Source: Alopecurus myosuroides
Lineage: Eukaryota; Streptophyta; Magnoliopsida; Poales; Poaceae
Length of the DNA stretch: 64,000 nucleotides
Reading direction: 5' to 3'
Assembly: GCA_028641055.1 (NCBI GenBank)
Contig: CM054063.1
Coordinates: 44,060,220-44,124,219 of the forward strand
Shown here: positions 9,501 to 21,339 of the stretch, piece after piece
Layout of the letters: each line of letters begins with the position of its first letter
Position numbering within the stretch: the first letter of the stretch is position 1
Position numbers and translations under genes: made by a program
The notes under the pieces: model-generated
Database searches by the model: none
What the model was told of the DNA's origin: nothing
What the model saw: only the letters and a program-made list of their open reading frames with translations

Positions 9501-11089
9501 TACCGATACAGATTATGATCGGACTAGATGCGAGAAATCCACACAGCACAGTTGGTATACACATCCGTGATGTACGGGCATAATTTGCATCATATAACTA
9601 GACTGCTGACTGCATCACATTTGCACCAAAATACTTCCACAGCATATGGTCGACGGTTAAAGCTTGAGATACTAGGAACACTTATGCATCAATATCACTA
9701 ATTAAAATAAAAAAGATTGTCCTAGTTTAGTAACAGGCTGCTGTACTACTGTTTGCACATGGTAAATAAAATGAAAAAACACCCAGGTTGGATCAGGACA
9801 TGATCATGTATCCAAAACAATGCTTTGATCAATTATGTGTTTTGCAATATTATAATGCCTCTTTCATAAACAGAAGCTATGAATGTTTGAACTGGATCTG
9901 GTATTCAATAGAAGAAGTAAATAGCAGACTATAACACACAAAACAAGCACACTTGAAATGGACACTGCACTGAAGTTTTCACCTCTCTATGCCAGAACCA
10001 TACTCGACAAAGACAGGGAGCAGCAGCAGCACCCTTACGTCGTCAGCTACGTCGGGGCAGGTGTGCTCACAAGACACAAGCCTCTCTGCTGCTGGTCCGG
10101 GCGCCGGGGAGGCCCGAGCAGGAGGACATAGGGTGTGGCGTCCGCGCCAGCAAAGCATGCCGCTGTGGTCGCCACATGCTGGCGAGGTACGTAGCTCCTC
10201 CCGCTGTCTTTGTTTCCCACCGACGAACTTGTATTGCCGACAAAAGAAAGTACTTGGTACAGATGACACTAGGTGCAGACATGGACTCCATCTGCTGCAC
10301 GCTTCTTCTGCAAGATAAGATTTTATATAAACTTCAGATATCTTATTCACTAGGAGATTCACAAATAAATTGGCTTGCAGGAATTTACAAAAAAACCATC
10401 TAGATAGTAGTCCCATTACACCTTCAGAACCGGTACCATATAGCATTTTATCTCAAAGGAAACACGCATGAAAAAATCTATCCAATCAAGAAGGCCACAC
10501 ACACCGACCGAGAACACCAATACAGATTGTGACGGGAATAGATGTGAGAAATCCACACAGCACAGTAGGTATATTTCATTACCTATGAAGCATCGATTGA
10601 ACTGCACATTCGTGGTGTACGGGCATAGTATAGATGAGCCATGGTACAGACACCAATCCTACACTGTGTCTACATTTCAAGATTTACAGTTGCAAGAAGT
10701 ATGCGTATCACAATATTAGAGAAAAAAAAATCCACACCAAGAATAACCGGTTATTACAAGAGATGAAACAGGATCCAAATCCACACAACAACGTGAACTG
10801 AGAAAATTCCGGTTATTGCACATCCGAACCAATCAGGTAAGGGGGGAGGGAAAAAGAGAGAGAAGGGTGCTCACTTTATCTTCCCGGCCGTTCCCCTCCT
10901 GCGTCGCTGTCCGCGTCCACGCCCAGCTGCGACGGCGAGCGGCGAGGATGCGGTGGCCACGAAGGAGCGGCGGAACAGGGTCCATAGGTCATAGTCACCG
11001 GTTGGGGAAGAGGTCGCGGCGGCCGGATGGAGAAGAGTGCCATCGGGGCGGTTGGAGCCACGCTGTGGTAGCCCGAGGCGGCGCTTCAT
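6557..11089 (-). CDS. Unrecognised multi-exon gene with triplicated exon units, copy 1
   Basis: Exon 1 runs from ATG 11089 (MKRRLGLPQRG) to a donor AAA|GTGAGC after 10875, and an AACCCTAG leader precedes it. The last two exons are well supported: 7725-7646 (TTTTCATTAG acceptor, CCG|GTGAGC donor) and 6759-6557 (TCATTTTCAG acceptor, stop after KVPFLAAYI). They join in phase, giving ...WPWLQILSGSVKLLAPRP. Three similar candidate exons end at 8015, 9013 and 9983, each coding ARVLLLLP(V/F)FVEY-SAIE or close to it. All end with GAGAG before GT, two bases into a codon, which fits the phase of exon 7725. The 5' limits of these exons and the middle reading frame are unclear. One unit carries VEWLGNFSLVSYEDLC. 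I do not recognise the family. Confidence 0.5.
7721..10610 (-). repeat. Three tandem exon-bearing units of about 0.93-1.04 kb, copy 1
   Basis: Units start at 7721, 8759 and 9693 (TATCNCTAATNAAAATAAAA) and run in the same order: intron sequence with TAACAGGCTG and GGTTGGATCAGGACATGAT, a candidate exon, then GCAAGATAA-ATTTTATATAAACTTCAGATATC and ACCTTCAGAACC. They have diverged by small indels and substitutions, so they are much older than the 28-kb duplication. The same three units are in copy 2 at about 40079, 41117 and 42051. Confidence 0.88.
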
Positions 11090-11587
11090 ATTTGGCAGCT
11101 AGGGTTCGTTATGGGGAAGCGAATCGAGGATTCCACGCCATGGAATCGGTGGAGGAGGAGGAGGTTTCCGCGCTATGGTCGGCAGTGCGAGGACTCGTCG
11201 GAGCCGCCCGGAATCGGCCGGCGACGGAGGCGGCGGCGGAGGGGATCGGGACGCTGTGAGGGAGTGCAGAGGACGCGAAGGAGGCGCGATAGATGGGCAG
11301 GAAGAAACGAAAAATCGGGCTTTTGTTTGGGCCGGAATTGCCGTCGGGATTTTTCTACCCAAACCCGAATGCCGAAAATTTTGGTCGTCCCGCGCTCGTG
11401 ATGCAATTTCGTTTGGCGCCCGCGCTCATGCTCAACAGCTAGTGCTCAAATTTCCCCTCAAAAAACTTGTGCTGAAATTTGCATCGATCGTTGTCTTTTT
11501 AGACAAATTTGGCACTCGTGATGGAATTTCATCGGGATTTTGCATCGATTGCTGTCTTTTTAGACAAATGACACGTCATTTGGAGTA

Positions 11588-11680
11588 CTACCTCCGATCT
11601 GAATTAATGGTCGGAGGGCTAACCAAAGTTTTGTCTAAGCCTTGGCTAGCCCTCCGACCATTAATTCGGATCGGAGGGAG
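11588..11680. mobile_element. Stowaway-type MITE (93 bp), copy 1
   Basis: Ends CTACCTCCGATCTGAATTAA and TTCGGATCGGAGGGAG are inverted repeats, flanked by TA on both sides (11586-11587 and 11681-11682). Nearly the whole element folds on itself. TA duplication and CTCCCTCCG ends are the Stowaway (mariner-like) signature. Confidence 0.88.
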
Positions 11681-11682
11681 TA

Positions 11683-13695
11683 CTATCTTATTACTACATG
11701 CAGGCGAGTGTGTGCGTAAGATCAAGCCTTGGGGGCTTTCCGCCTTTGTCACGAGTTATGTGTCGCGACCGTATTCCCCAGGCTCGTGATCGTCCAAGAG
11801 AGTTAGAGCCCGACAATGCGGTGACGATCAACCTAATATTACCATGCTACACGATGAGCGGCCGCGTGATCGTGCACCTCATATATCCAACACTAACTCA
11901 AATATGATTCTTAATCGTTGTCCGGTGTGAAAATCCCTTACATCCATCCTATCATATGTATCGTGCCCGACTAAACGTGCTCACACTCGCATCATCAGTC
12001 AAAATACCAACTCGACTACCCTAGCTCACCAACTACACCCTGAGTATTCCCATACAGCCAAGACAAATAGCGCAAACACATGAACATGTACCCCTACCAT
12101 CTCAACGAGCTGCTATGAGACATGTGAAATCTATCTCTAATGTAGGAAGAGCAAATCTTTAGGTCGTTTCTCTAGTGGTGGTGTATCCAACAAACAACAG
12201 GAAGCTCATGCCAGATGTATCGGCCAACATCGCCAACGAACCCGCACACAAACCAAACGACACATCTCAAGAACGACACAGCGCACCATGGACAAAAGCG
12301 ACAATCCTACAACGAGACAAATGTGAGGGGTGAAATACAAGGGTACGGTCCACTCTCAGGAATAACGACGGTTTGGGAGGTGGGGTGGCGAGGCGAAATG
12401 ACATGACTCGTGGTAGGAAGGTGACCACATGGGTATGGACGCAAGACAATGGTGGCGACATACGTGAGTATAAGAGAGATTTTGGTGAGATCAGCGGCCA
12501 AGGACATGAAGTTTTTTCATGGGCATGTCACTTGTATGGTAGTCGGGTAACTGACATTGAGCGATTTCCTCCAAGACCGACCGCCAACTAGGTATCCCCT
12601 AATATTTTGTATATTACAATTATTTTGTCTTATCAATTTTTATATAAATTTCATGCTAGTACAGCTCGTCAAAGCGAGTTAAACGACGACAATACTTACG
12701 ACAATACTTACTATTAAACGTGGATGCTTTTGTTCTTGTTACTGAGGCGCTGAGGCCTGAGGGAGTTCTTATTGTTCCCCTTGTTCGCGGGGTGCTCCAC
12801 CTTGTGGCACGATGAGGGAGACATAAGAGGGGCACCGGAGTGGCGTCCCCCAAAGTGGTGGGAGCCATGCGGCGGCCGTCAGCGGTAAGTAAAATTAATC
12901 ATGATCTCGAATGGGAGGTAATTTTGGAGCGATCCCACTCAAGAAGTTTTAACCAGAAATATCGAGTCGAACCACTTAGCTAAATACTTAACTATTTGAA
13001 CTTGCAGACTTGTTGGGATTTAAAACCACGACTGATATATCAGTTGGCTTCGTGGGTGTTGGGCGAAGAGGGTGGCGCAGGAGTAACTGACGGAGGATGT
13101 GATTGACGATGGTGAGAGGCGGGTAACGAGTGAGAGGTGCATTATTTAGTTGAATTAATTAGCTAAGATGTAAGGTGGGACTAGTCTAGCAGCGTGTAGC
13201 TCACGAGGTTATGTAATTTTAGTATTTCCATATAATTCATATCTCAAGATTTTAGATTAGAACAATTTATATTTGGAACGTTGGCCTCTATCGGGATGAT
13301 TAAGGTTAGTAGTACTAGCCAATGTGGGAGAACACGATTATACATGTCACCTCTCTCTCGTAAATGCACCGATTCAAGGTCATTAGCCCCCTAGACCAAT
13401 TAAAGACATGTTGAACCCGATGGTGGGGTTAGCAATGGAGTCAAGGCAGACTCTCCGGAGGAAGGTAGGATTGGAGGCTGGCGGACATGCGGTGAGTAAT
13501 ATGAGGGAGGAAGATGGGGTGAGGTGATGGGAGGAAACATCAACAATGGGCGAGTTCAATAAGAGACGGTAGGGGAGGCTTTATTTAGTAACGGTAAAAT
13601 TTGTTATACCAATATTAATGCATATTATTTCATGTACACCATAATTATTATTACGTATGTAAGATGATATTTCATGCATGTTAAAAAAAATGATA
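11683..13695. other. Intergenic stretch with no recognised gene, copy 1
   Basis: I see no gene with support here. Sequence around 13135-13315 is related to 24605-24790. Copy 2 carries the same stretch at 44041-46053 with single-base differences. Confidence 0.5.
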
Positions 13696-13891
13696 CACCC
13701 TCCGTCCTGGTTTATAGAGCATAATATAAAAAACAAGCAGTCCCACCTCTTAGACACATTTGCATTAATTTTCTTCTAATTAATGGGCGGTTGCCTCTGT
13801 CCACGAATGCATGCAATATTTGAGCCCCAATGATTGTATAATTAGGGCCGAGAGAATGACATATGTGACCTATAAACCAGGACGTGGGGTG
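13696..13891. mobile_element. MITE with CTCCGTCCTGGTTTATAG ends (196 bp), copy 1
   Basis: Left end CACCCTCCGTCCTGGTTTAT and right end ATAAACCAGGACGTGGGGTG are imperfect inverted repeats, bounded by TA at 13694-13695 and 13892-13893. This fits a Stowaway-like MITE. The CACTA element starts 5 bp after its right end. In copy 2 the MITE is at 46054-46249 without the CACTA element. Confidence 0.8.
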
Positions 13892-13989
13892 TACATCACT
13901 ACTAGAGAAAAGATTATTGGAGGCTCGTTTTTTTGTTATTCGAGGCGCATATGGAATGAGCCTCGAACGCCAAGCCTCGCATATTTTGG

Positions 13990-14290
13990 CTTATAGGAGG
14001 CGCATTTTGAAATGCGCCTCCTATATATTCAAGTATACAAGGCGCATTTTGAAATGCGCCTCCTATAACTTATAGGAGGCGCATTCTGAAATGCGCCTCC
14101 TATAAGTTATAGGAGGCGCATTCTGAAATGCGCCTCCTATAAGTTATAGGAGGCCATTCTGAAATGCGCCTCCTATAAGTTATAGGAGGCGCATTCTGAA
14201 ATGCGCCTCGCATATGCACCAAAATGCGCCTCCTATATATCCTCATATGCGCCTCCTATAATTCCTAATATGCGCCTCCTATAACATTTT
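13990..14290. repeat. Left subterminal palindromic repeats of the CACTA element
   Basis: Six units of the form ATAGGAGGCGCATT-NTGA-AATGCGCCTCCTAT occur one after another between 13994 and 14215, each a near-perfect hairpin, followed by single GCGCCTCCTATA motifs. Subterminal repeats are the known transposase-binding regions of CACTA elements. Confidence 0.9.
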
Positions 14291-14400
14291 CGAATTTTAA
14301 AATTTGCAGAATTACCGCGCATTCCAGAATACACGTATACAGGCATATAGATACACAAATACAACACAACAGTCCAGAATTTCCAGAAAGTAGCATCACC

Positions 14401-15062
14401 ATGAATACCATCAACTTTGAATCAGTCACGACATACATATATGCAAGTTCATTTATACTCCCTCCGTTTCAGAAAGTAAGACGTTTAATGGTTTTCCGAC
14501 AAGGTAGTAAAATCGCGAAAAAGACCTGTCTGCCCATCGCTAGCGAGTCCCTGTCGAGCGAAATAACAAACCAGCGAATCGTTATATCAAAAAGAGAAAA
14601 AACAACCAATCATTATACAGGGATCGCGCCTCGCCCGCCTTGCCATCCATCTCGCCCGAGATCACGGCTTGGCCACCTCGCCGCCAATCTCGCCCCAGAT
14701 CACGACTCGACCATCTCTCTGCCCATCTCGCCATCCGCCATCCCTCCATCAATCTCATCCACCAGATCCCCAACCATCTCGCGCACTAGATCCTCGTCGC
14801 CAATCTCGCCCAGCAGATCTCCAGGCCATGGCTAGTTGATTCTCCCGGCGTGGCTGCTTTGCTTCTAGCCATATGCAGATCGCCAGTGGGGTTCTGGCCA
14901 GCGCCCACCATCCTGCTGCAGATTGCCGCCCTCCTCCTAGGGCCTCGCCAGCTCCTCGCCGCCCCCCTCCCTTGGCCTCGCCAGCTCCTCCTTGAAGCCA
15001 GATCGTCCCGCCGCCCCCCTTGGTCCTGCTCGCTCAACACGTCGCCGGCTCCCCAGCTGTGA
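14401..15062 (+). other. Ser/Pro-rich ORF and GC-rich cargo inside the CACTA element
   Basis: A 144-codon frame from ATG 14401 ends at 14835 and is rich in Ser, Pro and Ile from repeated ATCTCGCC/GATC motifs. TACTCCCTCCGTTTCAGAAA at 14457 resembles one end of a MITE, but I found no partner end. The GC-rich stretch 14630-15060 contrasts with AT-rich surroundings and could be a captured gene segment or a transcript leader. No family recognised. Confidence 0.3.
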
Positions 15063-16042
15063 TTCTGCAAGAGTTAGGAAAAATGCAGAGTTTATTTTCT
15101 TGTTTGCTTGTCAATGTGACATCTTAGCAGCATGACAGTGTGCAAGTAGAATGACAGTACTACAATCAGGAAATTGCTTGATTATTTGGAGTAGCTACTG
15201 CTACTAAAGCAAGAATTGCAAGGTGAAAAATAAGGCACAAATTATTGCAAGTAGCTACTGCTACTGTTGTGGTATTGCAAACAATACCTCCACAATATCA
15301 TGCAAGTTTAGATTTTTCATATCATGCAAAAAAAATCATATCTCTAAAAACCTTTTAAAAAAATTCATATCATGCAATATTTCAACTCTCAAAAAATGAC
15401 ATGTAATTTTTCATTTAAATTCTGTTCACGCATTGCCAACATCCATGTGGGGATGCAAATACCTCTAGGACATGATACAGGTAACTAGTGCCTATGCGGT
15501 TTTTTTGCTTCCTCATAATACTGTTCTGTTCCTAGAATTTTTTTTGCTTCCTCGTTTGCAGGCTAGGAGGCAGGGGAAAATAATGTTAAGCTAAGCTACT
15601 TCACTACAGAGAAGAAAATAATCTAAAGCTAAGATGCTTCACTGCTAGCTGCTAGAGCAATGCACAAGCAAGCAAGCAGCACTATTACTACACTCAGGAC
15701 AAGTTGACCTGATGTACTTTAATTCTTACAAATTATTATGTGCAGAATAAGATAGAGCATCCATACATCCAAGCTAGCTAGCTAATGGACTCACCTGTAT
15801 GTAGAAGCAATAGTCCAGAGATGAATGGTGCATCCCACCCTGTATTCACCGGGCACACCCTGTACATTTGAAGTGAAATTATTTCAGCTAATCTATTTTA
15901 ATTTTCAAATGACCAAAGAGAAATCATATGGCATAGCACCCATTCATGGTTCTAACTCATCGAGCTTGTGAAATACTTCAAATTGTTTTTTTAGGTGGCA
16001 AGCATGTGAAAGACGCTCACCGACTATTTGAATAGTCGACGC

Positions 16043-16290
16043 TCAACTAGTTCAGAAACTTCAACTAGTCGTACAATATAATAGAGAACTCTACCTCAGA
16101 TAAAGTATGACTTAAAGATGTCGATGTTTTTATTCAACATTTGATGTGATGTTATGACTTAAAACATCAACTAGTCCTGAAACTTCAACTAGTCGTACTC
16201 TGAATCTAACTAGGGAACTCTAGCTCAGATAAGTTATGACTTAAAGATATCGATGTTTCTATTCAACAGCTGATCTGATGTTATGACTTA
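16043..16290. repeat. Two-copy 124-bp tandem repeat in the CACTA element
   Basis: TCAACTAGT(T/C)C-GAAACTTCAAC starts at 16043 and again at 16167. Both copies continue through TATGACTTAAAGAT-TCGATG to GATGTTATGACTTAAAA, with scattered substitutions. Confidence 0.8.
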
Positions 16291-16974
16291 AAAGTAAAAT
16301 CCGTTTAAATGGTTTAAGACCAAAAAAAACATGGCAATAAAGATTGGGCCAGTGAGTTACAAATACTTGGGCATAATCAATATACTGGAGCACAACCATG
16401 CTTGCAATCCGAGTGAGTATAGTGGCTAGGAGAAGCAAAATCAGGAAGCATGCCTGCACTCTTTGGTGCTCCGTGGAAAGCACTCTTCAAATGCTAGGAG
16501 CGGACTGCACATCTTGAGTACGCAAGATACCACCAAAACCAGGCGTATTATTCATAGCCATCATCATCGACGAGAAGGAGGGCTGCAGTGCAGCCATTTC
16601 CTGCTTAAGGTTACAGATTAGTGGTTGTAGAGAGTAATTTTAATTACTGTAGGCACAAGTAATTGCTGCTGCAAGCTAGTGCTTAAATTTTTTATTATTG
16701 CTGGCAGTAATACACTTGCTACAAGCACTATTACAACCACTATTTGAAATTCATGACATTCAGTTAAATTCAATGACATTTGCAAGCACTATTATCATGC
16801 AAGTTAACTTCCCAAGCAAAAATGTAAGGAACTAATATAACGAGATTTTATAAGGTGAGGTAGTAAACATACTGCAGTCCGCAACCAATATCAGCAAGCA
16901 TAGGTGCTTGTGAAATTCTTGAGGAATTGCTGTGTTCCAATTATATTTGTAAGTTGGGCACATGTGCAAAAATA

Positions 16975-17790
16975 TCAGCAAGCATAGCAGCTCGCCGCGC
17001 GCCATCACCAGCCGCCGCTCATGCACCGCCCTGCTGCTACGCCGCTCGCCTCACGTCATCACCGGCCCCAGCTCGTGCGCCGGCGGGAGGCAGACGAGCT
17101 CGACGTTTAGGCTTCACAATCTAGCAAGCATCATACATACAGCAGCATCACACATACAGCAGCATCACACATACAGCAGCATCTACCTCGGGCAAAAAAA
17201 TTCATACGCACCATCAAGCAGCATACAACACCATCAAGCAGCATACATCAAGCACTAGCTCCGGCAGAAAAATTCATACGCACCAATACAGTAGCATACA
17301 GCAGCCACACCAAAAAAAATCATACGGGCATCACGCGTACAGCAGCAACACCCAGCATCATGCAGCATCACACAGTCAACAAGTTCATACGGGATGGCAT
17401 CGTACCTGGGCAGCTGAGGTGGACATGGTGGAGAGGTAGAGCTCGGGCTCCTCGCAGGTTGGTGGAGAGGACGAGGAGCAGAAGCAGCACGAGCTCCGGC
17501 GGCGCGGGGCAGGCGACTCGCGGCGGGATGTGCTCGAGGCGTCGCGGGATCTGGGGCGTCGCGGGGCGGGGCAGGCGACTGGCGGAGGGATCCGGGGAGG
17601 TGCGGATGCGGGGTGGCGGGGATGCGGTACCCGGCGCGGGGCGTCGACGCGCCGGCGGCCGCCTGGAGGAGATGAGGGCGGTTGCCAGGGGTCGGGGGAG
17701 ACGCTCGTTCGCCAGGGGTTGGGGGAGACGGGAAACGGCTGCTCGATCTGTCCTTTTTTTCCGTTTGCTGCGTTGACCGCTCGTAAGTGT
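16975..17790. other. GC-rich cargo region near the right end of the CACTA element
   Basis: A GC-rich segment with long open frames on both strands (17255-17818 minus, 17530-18042 plus) that are Arg/Pro/Gly-rich and look like by-products of base composition. I cannot assign a product. Its position next to the right subterminal repeats suggests the promoter and first exon of a transposon transcript or a captured fragment. Confidence 0.3.
17131..17190. repeat. ACATACAGCAGCATCAC short tandem repeat
   Basis: Three successive copies of about 17-18 bp; related CAGCAT/CAAGCAGCATAC motifs continue to about 17360 within the CACTA element. Confidence 0.75.
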
Positions 17791-17804
17791 GGTAGGGCGC
17801 AGAA

Positions 17805-18395
17805 TACGCGAGGCGCATATCTCAAGACGTGCCTTCTATATATTATGCGAGGCGCATTTTTAAGACGTGCCTTCTATATATTATGCGAGGCGCATTTCCA
17901 AGATGCGCCTCCTATATGTTATGCGAGGCGCATTTTCAAGATGTGCCTCCTATATATTATGCGAGACGCATTTCCAAGATGCGCCTCCTATATGTTATGC
18001 GAGGCGCATTTTGAAGATGTTCCTCCTATAATGCATATATAGGAGGCGCATTCCACAAATATGCGCCTCCTATATCTCCAACTATAGGAGGCGCATCTGT
18101 GAGATGCGCCTCGCCTTCGCTGACTCAGAAGCCACCCGGGCCCACACAAAATATAGGAGACGCATATTATAGAAATGCGCCTCCTATAATTACATTATAG
18201 GAGGCGCATATTGACAAATGCGCCTCGCATAACCTGGGTCCAGGAGGCTGTGGCCCCTACATGAAGTATGCGAGGCGCATATGTTTGGAATGCGCCTCCT
18301 ATATATGAATTATACGAGGCACATCTTGGAAATGCGCCTCGCATAATATATAGGAGGCGCATTTTGCCAATATGTGCCTCGAGCCCTCATTTTCT
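17805..18395. repeat. Right subterminal repeats of the CACTA element
   Basis: Many copies of GCGAGGCGCAT / ATGCGCCTCCTATAT in both orientations, several forming hairpins such as the pair around 18155-18190. They mirror the left subterminal repeats. Spacing is less regular than on the left. Confidence 0.9.
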
Positions 18396-18654
18396 CCTAT
18401 AGGCTTTTCTCTAGTAGTGCATTATGCTTAGAAACTTAATATTCTATGTTTGGAAACATGGTTAAATCGATTTTTTTATGAAAAAGGTACATGTAGTGGA
18501 AAACCTAACCCCCGAAGAGCTTTGCAACGTCTCCATAATCATCTCGATCGGAACTCATATGCAAAAGGTAGGAATGTTTCTTGACCGGGAGCCAAAACGG
18601 TGTGTTAAGGCGCATTCAAAAGGACAGAGAACCCAAGACTAACGACCCTTCTAA

Positions 18655-19090
18655 TATGAGACGATAAAAAATCTAAACGTGAAATGATAAGTAATATCTT
18701 TTCATAGAAGGGAATAACTATGCGTGATGCGATTGCTCCGTGAAATGACACGATATAGTCGTCCCCCAGCACGAATAACAACCGTGCGATGACGGAATGA
18801 CACATGAATTAACGAAAACAGCCATTTCCTAGCATGAATTAACAACGTGCGACGGCGAAATGCGACATGAACTGTCTGTATCAAATGAGCGGTAACACAC
18901 CTTTCGTTGCATAAAATAACAATGCACGACGACAAAATGACACAATATGGCGGTTAATAGGTGCGTCGGAGCATTAAATAACAACACACGGTAGCGAAAT
19001 GGAACATGAAATGACAGTAATAATCTTTGTGTAGCATAAAATAATGCATGGCAATGAAATGACCAAAATCGTACACATGAAATGGCCTAT
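18655..19090. repeat. Degenerate tandem repeat, ATGAAATGACA / AGCATAAAATAA type, copy 1
   Basis: Units of about 70-80 bp share CATGAAATGAC, TCC-AGCATAAAATAACAA and ACGACG-CGAAATGACAC. Strongly diverged. The same family reappears at 21340-22050. Confidence 0.7.
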
Positions 19091-19689
19091 AATAGCCTTC
19101 TTATACATAACTTATGGACCCAAATAATGCAGCATGAGAAAAAAAGTATAGGCACTAGTTGCCATGAGGGTAGGCTTGGAAGTTGGTGTTCAATCAATGA
19201 TAAGTTGGAGGGGAAAAGACATATTTTTGGTGTCCCCTGTCCATGGAGATAATTTTTGGTCCGACGTATCTCGGAAAATGGTTACTAGACATTACGTTGG
19301 GAACACCGTTACCTTCAACATGCATGAAATGAAAATTAAAATGCACACTAATTATTACAATGCATCCTCTTATGGTGTTCTCTCGTTTTTGAAATAGCAT
19401 TGCTTGATCTCCACTATGCGTCGACTAGAAAGCTTTGAGCATGTCACCGCGCTCGGACGAGGGCCACCAAAATCACCCCTAGTAGACTTGTACGTCGCGG
19501 ACGACAATTTCTAACCCCTCGAACAATTAATGATGGGCTAGCCACCATGTGGTCGAGGCCGTCGGCAGCAGAGGAGTGGGAACCATCGAGGATGGGACCT
19601 CTTTGGTGACACGACGGTTTATCGAGTTGTCTCCGTGTGGGGGAACAAATGCATCATATTATTTGTCCAAGATACAAATTTTTAATATA

Positions 19690-20790
19690 CATGAAATATC
19701 AATTTATGATTACAAGCATATTCGATGACCACTGGTTGGTAAAATAGGGCGGGAAAATCCAACAAGTTTCTTTGCCAAAAACGAGCGCAAAACTACCTGA
19801 TCATGTGTGCATGTTGGGATTATTGATGTTTAAAACTTACAAACTACCTATTTAGATCATAAACTATCACGGAAATTAGGCAAGAAAACCCATTGTTAAT
19901 GAAAAATCCAAAAGGCACGTTTGCAAAAAAAAATAGGCGGGAAACTACCAAAACACAAAAACGAGCGGGAAAGCTGCCAAGTATTGCATGCATGTTGGAG
20001 GAACTGATATTTTATGAGTACATACTATCTAATTAGATGACAAACATCCACAAAAATTTGGCCGTGAAACCTAGAAATTTTATGTACCAAGAAAGGGATC
20101 GAGAATTTTCAAGAAAATAGTGGAAAAAACTGCGAATTATTTCATACATGTGAGGACACTCGATATTGTATGCTTAAAAACTACCTACTTAGAGAATCAC
20201 TAATCACAAAAATTGGGTGGGAAACCGAGAAAAAAATATGTGTAGAAAATGGGCAGGAAAACTACCAACTCTTTCGTGCATATTGGTATTCTCAATATTT
20301 TATGGTTACAAACTACCTACTTAGATGACCATTGGTCTCGAAAATTGAGAGGAAAAACTTAGCGAGTAACCGTGTCAAAAACAGGCAAGGAAGCTGCCAA
20401 TTTTCATGCATATTAAAAGATTGATTATCTTATGATTACAGATTACCTACTTAGATCACCACCGGTCATGAAATTTGGACATGAAATCTTCAATTCTTCA
20501 TTCATGTTGGGAGACTCTATGTTTTGTGATTACAAACTACCTACTTAGACGATTAGTGGTCACGAAAATTCGGCAGGAAACCAAATGTGTTCACGTGTCG
20601 AAAACGAACTAGGAAAGCTGCAAGTCTTCCTTGCAATTTGAGAGAATAAATATTCTACACTTACACAATACATACTTACATGGTGACTTGTCATGGAAAC
20701 CCTAATTTTATGTGCTAGAAACAGTTGGGAAAACTACCAAGTATTCCGTGCATGTTTGGAGACTTAATATTTTATTATAAACTATCTTTG
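19690..20790. repeat. Degenerate tandem repeat with AAACTACCTACTTAGAT, period about 110-160 bp, copy 1
   Basis: TACAAACTACCTACTTAGATG-type blocks recur near 19845, 20020, 20180, 20310, 20440 and 20530. Each is followed by GGTCACGAAAATT-GG-GGGAAA and then AACGAGC-GGAAA-CTGCCAA. It is AT-rich, with no coding frame. Present in copy 2 at about 47520-48620. Confidence 0.75.
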
Positions 20791-21339
20791 TTAAGTTGTA
20801 TCATACTCCTATAATGACTAATCCTATGTAACATGAAAAATGTGTATGTGGAAGCATTGGATACTAATTAATACTAGGCTGAAAAAATAGGACGAGTATT
20901 AAATTTGCCTACAGAAGGAGACATGATATAATAGGCAGTTAACAACTGTCACATAAATAATGATTTACGTTAAAGTACCATTCATATTTGATAAAAAATG
21001 TTGTTGATAATCAGATTCAACATGATCAAAGTGAGTGTTGGCCCAGCTTGTTGGTGTCTTGGCATTGTAGTAAACTTATTCTCAATTCTTACATAATTGG
21101 AATTTACTATATACTCGTTTATCATTAAAAAATTCTTCAAAACTTAATGTAAGTCAACTACTTAAACCCATGTTTCTAGCTTGGAATTCTCTTATGACAA
21201 GCCCCTCAGTTACGCCTCTAAAATTGGCTGAGGTGAACCTAATATGCAAATATTACCACTGACGCTTCAAAATACATCTGAAGTTTTTTTGGAGACCTAG
21301 GTATCATGCCTCCAAGAAAGAGAATATGTGATATTGGTC

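Larger units (their letters stand above)
13897..18419. mobile_element. Non-autonomous CACTA (DTC) transposon, 4523 bp
   Basis: Begins CACTACTAGAGAAAAG and ends CTTTTCTCTAGTAGTG, perfect 16-bp terminal inverted repeats with the CACTA signature. A 3-bp target duplication, CAT, flanks it (13894-13896 and 18420-18422). Copy 2 shows the unoccupied site GTACATTATGC with a single CAT at 46252-46254. Subterminal regions are packed with AGGCGCAT motifs in both orientations. The interior has no transposase-like ORF; it holds GC-rich first-exon-like sequence (14630-15060 and 16975-17790), and direct repeats. It would need a transposase supplied in trans. Confidence 0.96.

Noticed and set aside
14457..14510. 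A Stowaway MITE starting TACTCCCTCCGTTTCAGAAA
   Set aside because: No inverted partner end was found nearby, so at most a broken end.
17131..17190. CRISPR-like spaced repeats
   Set aside because: Short contiguous tandem copies inside a plant transposon; no unique spacers of even length and a eukaryotic context.
13897..18419. An autonomous CACTA element encoding transposase
   Set aside because: No long frame inside shows transposase features; the longest frames are low-complexity Arg/Pro/Ser products of GC-rich sequence.
19690..20790. A centromeric or subtelomeric satellite
   Set aside because: Only about seven strongly diverged units with unequal spacing, not a homogeneous long array.
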